Positions 59,065 to 64,000 of a DNA stretch of 64,000 nt are shown here, piece after piece (position 1 is the first letter of the stretch; the number at the start of each line of letters is the position of its first letter). Both the position numbers and the translations under genes were made by a program. The notes beneath the pieces were generated by a model. It searched no databases and had not been told where the DNA came from. It saw only the letters and a list, made by a program, of their open reading frames with translations. The stretch is from Celeribacter ethanolicus (GTDB lineage Bacteria; Pseudomonadota; Alphaproteobacteria; Rhodobacterales; Rhodobacteraceae). The DNA is taken from assembly GCF_001550095.1 (NCBI RefSeq), contig NZ_LRUC01000018.1, positions 186,001 to 250,000 of the forward strand, in the 5' to 3' direction.

Positions 59065-60627
59065 GTGACTGATATGACCGATCTTCCTCGCACCGAGCCC
59101 GGGCAACAGGATTGGGGCATCTTCGGGCGGCCTTTGTTTCTCGATCAGGAAGCCCGCGCCCTGTCGCGTGTCGGCGTCGTGGATGTCGGCTCGAACTCCG
59201 TGCGTCTCGTGGTCTTCGACGGGGCTGCGCGCAGCCCGGCCTATTTTTACAATGAAAAGATCATGTGCGGACTGGGCGCCGGGCTTCGGGAAACCGGTCG
59301 GCTCAACCCGGAAGGCAAGATCCGCGCCATGTCCGCGATCCGCCGATTTCAGACACTGGCAAAAGGCATGGGAATCCCACCACTGACGGCGGTTGCGACC
59401 GCTGCGGTACGGGAGGCTGAGGACGGTCCCGCGTTTCGGGAGGAGATCGAGCGGGAGACCGGCCTCAGCCTTTGGGTCATCGACGGCGAGGAAGAGGCCC
59501 GTCTTTCGGCGCAGGGCGTGCTTCTGGGCTGGCCGGAGGCGGACGGGCTGGTCTGCGACATCGGCGGCTCGTCGATGGAGTTGGCGATCGTCTCGAAAGG
59601 CACCGTCGGCCAACGCATCACCTCGCCGCTCGGGCCGCTGAAACTTCTCGGCCTGACCGGCGGACGCAAGGGGCTCAAGGACCATATCGCGCCGATCATG
59701 AAGGATCTGGCCGCCGCCATGGGCACGGATCACAAACGGATCTATCTCGTCGGCGGATCGTGGCGCGCCATCGCCCGGATCGACATGGAGCGGCGCAATT
59801 ACCCGCTGCATGTGCTGCATGAATACCGGATGTCGAGCCGCTCGGTGACCGAAACGATCAAGTTCATCCGCAAGAGCGACATGGCCGAACTGCGCGCCAA
59901 AACCGGCACCTCCTCGGCGCGGATGTCGCTTGTGCCGATTGCTGCCGAGGTGCTGCGCCAGCTCGTGCGCACCTTCCATCCGAAAGAGATCTGCATCTCG
60001 TCCTACGGCATTCGCGAGGGACTTTTGTACGAACAGATGCCCGAAAGCGTACGCGCCCGCGATCCGCTGATCGAGGCTTGCCGGTTTTCCGAACAGAAGG
60101 ACGCGCGCATGCCGGGTTTCGGCAAGCGCCTGCACGCCTTCATCGAGCCGGTGTTCCGTGCGCGCCAATATGAAAAGATGCGGCTGATCCGCGCCGCCTG
60201 TTTGCTCCACGACGTGACATGGCGGGCGCATCCGGACTACCGGGCGGAGGTCTGTTTCGACAATGCCACGCGTGCCAATCTTGGCGGGCTTACGCATAAC
60301 GAGCGGATTTTTCTCGGCCTTGCCCTGCTCCATCGCTACAAGAATTCGCGCGAAAACACGCCCTTCGCCGAGCTGATCCAGATGCTGTCGGACAAGGAAA
60401 TCCGTGACGCCGAAGTGCTCGGCAAGGCGATGCGCTTTGGCGCGATGTTCGCCGTCGATGCCCCCACCGATGTCGCCAAGCTCGATTACTTCCCGAAACG
60501 CAAGGAACTGATCCTGACGCTCAGCCCGGATGCCGAAGACCTGTTTGGCGAGGTCACCAACGCGCGTTTTCAGTCGCTGGCCAGCAGTCTCGGCGCGACC
60601 CCCGACGTGCGCCACGCCAAGGCCTGA
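59065..60627 (+). CDS. ppx: Ppx/GppA family exopolyphosphatase
   Basis: The 520-residue protein removes terminal phosphate from polyphosphate and possibly pppGpp. The actin-like ATPase fold shows VVDVGSNSVRLVVFDG (about 38-53), AVATAAVREAEDG, WVIDGEEEARLSAQGVLLG, VCDIGGSSMELAIV and LVGGSWRAIARI. The C-terminal helical domain (HAFIEPVF to AKLDYFPKRKELIL) is present. The start is GTG with AGAGGA six bases upstream; an ATG lies three codons later. The 117-base gap after hdaA holds TTGACG and CACTGT with 17-base spacing as a candidate promoter. Confidence 0.92.
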   Translation: MTDMTDLPRTEPGQQDWGIFGRPLFLDQEARALSRVGVVDVGSNSVRLVVFDGAARSPAYFYNEKIMCGLGAGLRETGRLNPEGKIRAMSAIRRFQTLAKGMGIPPLTAVATAAVREAEDGPAFREEIERETGLSLWVIDGEEEARLSAQGVLLGWPEADGLVCDIGGSSMELAIVSKGTVGQRITSPLGPLKLLGLTGGRKGLKDHIAPIMKDLAAAMGTDHKRIYLVGGSWRAIARIDMERRNYPLHVLHEYRMSSRSVTETIKFIRKSDMAELRAKTGTSSARMSLVPIAAEVLRQLVRTFHPKEICISSYGIREGLLYEQMPESVRARDPLIEACRFSEQKDARMPGFGKRLHAFIEPVFRARQYEKMRLIRAACLLHDVTWRAHPDYRAEVCFDNATRANLGGLTHNERIFLGLALLHRYKNSRENTPFAELIQMLSDKEIRDAEVLGKAMRFGAMFAVDAPTDVAKLDYFPKRKELILTLSPDAEDLFGEVTNARFQSLASSLGATPDVRHAKA

Positions 60628-60644
60628 GCCGCAGAAGACAGAAC

Positions 60645-60980
60645 TCAAAGGTCGATCATCCCCTCGTCCTTCGGCGCCCCTTCGGGGGTTTCCGGCTCCG
60701 GCAAGGTCCGTTCCGGTTTGCGCCGGATCAGGATGTCGCCATTAGGCAGGATTTCCGGCGCCTCATAGGCCCCCAGATCGTCGACGAAGCCCTCGAGATC
60801 CTCGAGCGCAGGCCCCATCTCCTCGAACAACTGCTGCAACAAAAGCCGAGAGCCTTCGCGCAGCATGTTCCAGCCTTCCGATCCCTCGGAAGCTCCGGTC
60901 TCCTCTGCGGCGACAGGGCCAGCCATCAGCATCATAATCAGGACAATCCGTTTCATGGCCTTCATATAAGGGCTTTTCAT
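60645..60980 (-). CDS. Small secreted acidic protein
   Basis: The 111-residue product has a basic-hydrophobic signal peptide (MKAMKRIVLIMMLMAGPVAAEE, cleavage near residue 24 of the longest frame) and an acidic mature region (SRLLLQQLFEEMGPALEDLEGFVDDLGAYEAPEILPNGDILI) ending in a proline-rich tail. The longest start has GGGGGTG at good distance; two later ATGs are possible. Similar small periplasmic proteins follow the endonuclease gene in Rhodobacteraceae, by recollection. Function unknown. Confidence 0.65.
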   Translation of the reverse strand: MKSPYMKAMKRIVLIMMLMAGPVAAEETGASEGSEGWNMLREGSRLLLQQLFEEMGPALEDLEGFVDDLGAYEAPEILPNGDILIRRKPERTLPEPETPEGAPKDEGMIDL

Positions 60981-61005
60981 GACGTTTTCACCCCCGCCTC
61001 ATGTC

Positions 61006-62052
61006 TTAAAGATCGAGATCGACCGTCACCGGGAAATGATCCGAAGCGGTCAGAAGCGCCTGCTGCAATTCCGGCGTGCCAAAACAGAGCGGATCGTCGA
61101 ACGGGTGCCAGATGTGCCATGTCGCGCCATCCTTCAGATCCTGCGACACCATGACGTAATCGAGCAAAGCCGAGAGGTAGCGTTTCTCCTCGTCGATATA
61201 GAACCGCGCCGAGGTCGGCCCCTGATTGCCGCGCCGGGCCAGCGCCTCCGTCGCATGCGGATCGCACAGCCGCATCTCAGGCGGCACATCCGGGTCCTCG
61301 CGCCCCATGACGATCTCGACCCCCGAGCGCCCGAACAACTTCTCATACTCGTCGAGCCCCGGCCCGTCGTTGAAATCGCCCAGCACAATGAGCGGCTCTC
61401 CGGCCTCCAGATGCCCCTCGACCCGCTCGCGCAACCAGATGCATTGCGCCAGTTGCTTGCGCCGGTTTTCGATCGAGATACGGATCACGTCATCGCGGTT
61501 GCGCGCGCCATGCGGCGCCTTGGATTTCACATGCACGCCGATCATGCGAAAGGCAAAACCGCTTTCGCGCACCTCCATCGCCAGTTCCAGCGGCGGTTTG
61601 GAAAACCGTACTTCCTCCCGGTCCCTATCGGTGTCGAGATCGAGCCGGTAGATCGAGTTGAACGCGGGCGGTTCGAAATTGTCCCCCAATCCCGCAGGCG
61701 CGCCCATCGGATCGTGCCGGGCGCGCAGCACCAGCGGATCGTACATCAGGGCGATTTCCTGTTGGGTTTCGTTCACATAGCCAATCTCGACGGCCATGGC
61801 CCGAAGCCCCGCCCAATCGGCGAATTGCTCGAGCGCCCGGCGGGTGTCGCGGCGGCGGTTGGTGTCCGGCGCCTCAATCACCATGATCGCATCGGCATCC
61901 ATCGCCGTGAACACCTTGCCAAGGGCCTCAAGCTGCATTTCCCGGGTCACATTATGCCGCGCCGACCAGGCATCGTCCGCCAGAGGCCGCCCCGTGTTGT
62001 CGAACAGGTTGTCGAACCATTCGACATTGTAGGTGGCGACCCGGATCGTCAT
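61006..62052 (-). CDS. Endonuclease/exonuclease/phosphatase family protein
   Basis: The 348-residue hydrolase has the EEP fold motifs: VATYNVEWFDN with the metal-binding asparagine, MVIEAPDTN with the catalytic glutamate, FRMIGVHVKSKAP, PLIVLGDFNDGPGLDEYEKL with the DFN pair and LTASDHFPVTVDLDL with the final SDHFP. Members cut DNA, RNA or phospholipid-derived phosphates. The absence of a signal peptide suggests a cytoplasmic enzyme. Its ATG overlaps the upstream gene in ATGA. Confidence 0.88.
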   Translation of the reverse strand: MTIRVATYNVEWFDNLFDNTGRPLADDAWSARHNVTREMQLEALGKVFTAMDADAIMVIEAPDTNRRRDTRRALEQFADWAGLRAMAVEIGYVNETQQEIALMYDPLVLRARHDPMGAPAGLGDNFEPPAFNSIYRLDLDTDRDREEVRFSKPPLELAMEVRESGFAFRMIGVHVKSKAPHGARNRDDVIRISIENRRKQLAQCIWLRERVEGHLEAGEPLIVLGDFNDGPGLDEYEKLFGRSGVEIVMGREDPDVPPEMRLCDPHATEALARRGNQGPTSARFYIDEEKRYLSALLDYVMVSQDLKDGATWHIWHPFDDPLCFGTPELQQALLTASDHFPVTVDLDL

Positions 62053-62732
62053 GCCGCCCGCTCCGCCTCGATCTCCTCCCAGGCGGCGTTGATCTCGACC
62101 AACCGGTCGGAGGCCAGCCTGACCGCCTCTTCCGGCACACCACGCGCGATCATCTTGTCGGGATGGGTCTCGCGCACCAGCGCACGGTAGGCCTTCTTGA
62201 TTTCCTCGAGCGAAGCCGCAGGATCGACCCCCAGCACATCGTAGGGATCGCGCGCCGCCTCCGGCACATAGCGCGCCTTCAGCATCCGAAATGCCCGGTC
62301 CTCGATGTCGAAAATCTCCGCCACCCGGGTCAGAAAGGCATCCTCACCGGGGTGATACTCGCCATCCGCCATGGCGATATGGAACAGCCCGTCCATCAGA
62401 TCCATCAGCGGGCGGCACTCGTCGCCGTACATTTTCTTGACGCTTTTCGCGTAATCCTCGAAGCCTGCCACATCCTGACGCGCGAGATTGAACACCCGTG
62501 CGGCGGCGGCCTCGTCTTCTTTCGCGATCTGGAACACTTCGCGAAACGCCGTCACTTCATCGCGGGTGACAAGCCCGTCGGCCTTGGCCATCTTCGCGCC
62601 CAGTCCGATGACCGCGATGGTAAAGCCCATGCGCCGCTCCGGCTCCGAGCGGAACTGCTCGAACACCGAAGCGAGGCTTTCGCCTGCGCCAAGCGCCTTG
62701 AGCGCTTCGAGAATGCGGGTCCAGATCGACAT
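62049..62732 (-). CDS. TerB/DnaJ domain protein (DjlA-like)
   Basis: The 227-residue protein joins a TerB-like helical domain (about residues 30-150, with FTIAVIGLGAKMAKADGLVTRDEVTAFREVF and MADGEYHPGEDAFL, which carry the acidic metal-binding pairs) to a C-terminal J-domain (DPYDVLGVDPAASLEEIKKAYRALVRETHPDK), including the HPD motif that activates Hsp70. No membrane anchor is visible, unlike E. coli DjlA. It is coupled to the endonuclease by ATGA overlap. Probably a DnaK co-chaperone. Confidence 0.9.
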   Translation of the reverse strand: MSIWTRILEALKALGAGESLASVFEQFRSEPERRMGFTIAVIGLGAKMAKADGLVTRDEVTAFREVFQIAKEDEAAAARVFNLARQDVAGFEDYAKSVKKMYGDECRPLMDLMDGLFHIAMADGEYHPGEDAFLTRVAEIFDIEDRAFRMLKARYVPEAARDPYDVLGVDPAASLEEIKKAYRALVRETHPDKMIARGVPEEAVRLASDRLVEINAAWEEIEAERAA

Positions 62733-62784
62733 GGCCGCAGTTTATCCGCGAAAGCCGATCAAGTCCCGCGACAAATCCGTGAGT

Positions 62785-63288
62785 TCAAAGGAATTTCTGT
62801 AAGAAGAGCACGTCGAGCCAGCGGTCGAACTTGAACCCGGCCTGCGGGATGCGCCCCGCCTCGGCATAGCCCAGCGTCTTGTGAAAGGCGATGGAGCCGG
62901 TGTTGTCGGCGTCGATGGCCGCAATCATCGAATGATGCCCGGCCTCGCGCGCGTGCTGCTCGACCATGAGCATCAGCGTCCGGCCAAGCCCGTGGCCCTG
63001 TGCCGTATCGTTCAGGTAGACGGAATGCTCCATGGTAAAGCGATAGCCGTTGTTACCCGGACGAAACTGGTCATAGGTGGCGTAGCCCACCACCTCGCCC
63101 CTGATCTCGGCCACGTAAAACGCCCGGCCCCGCGCCAGACGGTCGCCGATCATCGCGATCCATCCCGCAGCGTCCCGCTCGACGGAAGAAAACGAAGCAG
63201 TGGACCCGGCAATCACCGGTGCCATGATGGCAATGAGGGCGCCCGCGTCCTCGGCCCGCGCCACGCGCAGATGCGGTTTCTCGGTCAT
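62785..63288 (-). CDS. GNAT family N-acetyltransferase (phosphinothricin acetyltransferase-like)
   Basis: The 167-residue enzyme shows LRVARAEDAGALIAIMAPVIAGSTASF, the acetyl-CoA-binding segment SVYLNDTAQGHGLGRTLMLMVEQHARE and SIAFHKTLGYAEAGRIPQAGFKFDRWLDVLFLQK, matching the phosphinothricin/methionine sulfoximine acetyltransferase group. Its natural role is likely acetylation of amino acid analogues. Its ATG overlaps the stop of the upstream VOC-family gene in ATGA. Confidence 0.88.
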   Translation of the reverse strand: MTEKPHLRVARAEDAGALIAIMAPVIAGSTASFSSVERDAAGWIAMIGDRLARGRAFYVAEIRGEVVGYATYDQFRPGNNGYRFTMEHSVYLNDTAQGHGLGRTLMLMVEQHAREAGHHSMIAAIDADNTGSIAFHKTLGYAEAGRIPQAGFKFDRWLDVLFLQKFL

Positions 63289-63917
63289 GCGATCCAGATC
63301 TCCCCTGACGGCGTGCCAATTTCTGCGGTCATTCCCGGCGTATCGGCTTGTACAATTCGAACATTCTCCATGGCGGAGATGAAAGGTGCAAGTGCCTCGC
63401 GCAGCTCTTCGGGATTCGGATGCGAGATCTTCAGCCGACGCAGCGCCAGCCCCGGGTCCGGCAACCCCGGAACGGGCCGTGGCGAGTGCCATTCGATCAG
63501 AGCCGGAAAACAATTGTCAAAGGGCAGAACACCCGTTTCCGGCACAATCATCCGCCAGGCGTAATCTCCACGCTGGAACGACATGATCCGCCCAACATTG
63601 GCGGGTGCCAGTTCCCAGGCTTCCTCCAGATCGGAGCAGGACACGACCCAGTTCGTCAATCGCGGCGGCCCTCCGAAGTTGTCCAGATCAAACCAACGCG
63701 GAAAATCGGGGCGTTTTGCCGCCGGATCGGGGGCGATCACCTCGAGATAGGCGTCGCTGCCATCCGGGCCCGCCATGGCCACAAGCACGTTTTCCGTGCC
63801 CATATCCTTGTGCACCCCGCGCGGGCCGAATTCGACGTCCAGCAACGCCTCCATCGCGTCCTTGCCCTGCTCCAGATCGGAGGCGGAAATTACAAGGTGA
63901 TCAATCCGGTAGGTCAT
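63285..63917 (-). CDS. VOC family (glyoxalase-like) protein
   Basis: The 210-residue protein begins YRIDHLVISASDLEQGKDAMEALLDVEFGPRGVHKDMGTENVLVAM, a typical VOC-superfamily start with a metal-ligand histidine, and repeats the beta-alpha-beta pattern in the second half (RLTNWVVSCSDLEEAWELA). This matches the glyoxalase-like domain proteins (Glyoxalase_3). The reaction is unknown. It is the first gene of a coupled pair with an acetyltransferase; the 83 bases to the window edge contain its upstream region. Confidence 0.85.
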   Translation of the reverse strand: MTYRIDHLVISASDLEQGKDAMEALLDVEFGPRGVHKDMGTENVLVAMAGPDGSDAYLEVIAPDPAAKRPDFPRWFDLDNFGGPPRLTNWVVSCSDLEEAWELAPANVGRIMSFQRGDYAWRMIVPETGVLPFDNCFPALIEWHSPRPVPGLPDPGLALRRLKISHPNPEELREALAPFISAMENVRIVQADTPGMTAEIGTPSGEIWIA

Positions 63918-64000
63918 TGCTATTGCCCTTATTGAAACCTTGGAGACGAGTCCCCATCTCCCTATAACGCACCCTTAAATCAACTTTCAGGAAAGACCAG

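Overview
The window is GC-rich chromosomal DNA from an alphaproteobacterium, almost certainly a member of the Rhodobacteraceae (Roseobacter/Rhodobacter group). The evidence is the gene families present: RpoH and RpoD of alphaproteobacterial type, HdaA, MmcB, DUF6476, DUF6324, DUF3572 and DUF2937 proteins, an editing-domain-less ProS, a RibBA with a degenerate GTP cyclohydrolase half, clustered GANTC (CcrM) sites, and a tRNA-His with A73 and no encoded G-1. I cannot name the species from sequence alone.

Layout. 0-9.4 kb: a sugar/inositol-type dehydrogenase, heat-shock sigma factor rpoH, rluD, tRNA-His, mmcB, and a minus-strand nusB-ribH-ribBA-(conserved hypothetical)-ribE run. 9.6-14.1 kb: a plus-strand capsule export cassette (KpsS-like, OPX lipoprotein, KpsC-like) lying between ribE and ribD-nrdR (14.1-15.6 kb). 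15.8-19.6 kb: YjbQ, small secreted proteins, a divergent HxlR/quinone-reductase-like pair, an HlyU-type protein and an AT-rich foreign-looking gene. 19.6-23.8 kb: rpoD and dnaG. 24.2-27.2 kb: three Tad-pilus-like pseudopilin genes. 28.2-32.7 kb: hom, glpX and recJ, followed by two tRNA-Glu genes in a near-perfect inverted duplication. 33.4-37.7 kb: a diguanylate cyclase coupled to an H-NOX protein that has lost its heme ligands, then a HAD phosphatase and a PleD-type response regulator/diguanylate cyclase. 38.4-40.9 kb: an operon encoding a secreted four-EF-hand protein, an ECF sigma factor, its probable anti-sigma factor and a Spy/CnrX-like periplasmic protein. 41-46 kb: DUF983 protein, a small RelA/SpoT-type hydrolase, acetyltransferase, 2-oxoglutarate dioxygenase, a second HxlR pair and ppk2. 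46.2-49.4 kb: parE followed by an AT-rich membrane protein gene and an orphan PemK/MazF-like toxin gene. 49.6-64 kb: CigR-like secreted protein, phosphotransferase, lolDC, proS, a chemoreceptor, an AI-2E-type permease, hdaA, ppx, and a minus-strand set of small housekeeping enzymes.

Functional themes are riboflavin synthesis, three sigma factors (RpoH, RpoD, ECF), replication (DnaG, HdaA, ParE), cyclic-di-GMP signalling (two cyclases), polyphosphate metabolism (Ppk2, Ppx) and envelope biogenesis (capsule, Tad, Lol). Many genes are joined by ATGA stop/start overlaps, suggesting translational coupling.

The most unusual items are the heme-ligand-less H-NOX/cyclase pair with a hairpin over its ribosome binding site, the EF-hand/ECF sigma operon, and a class-II FNR-type promoter driving a 17-codon ORF at the left edge. 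All calls rest on reading the sequence; no database search or folding program was run.
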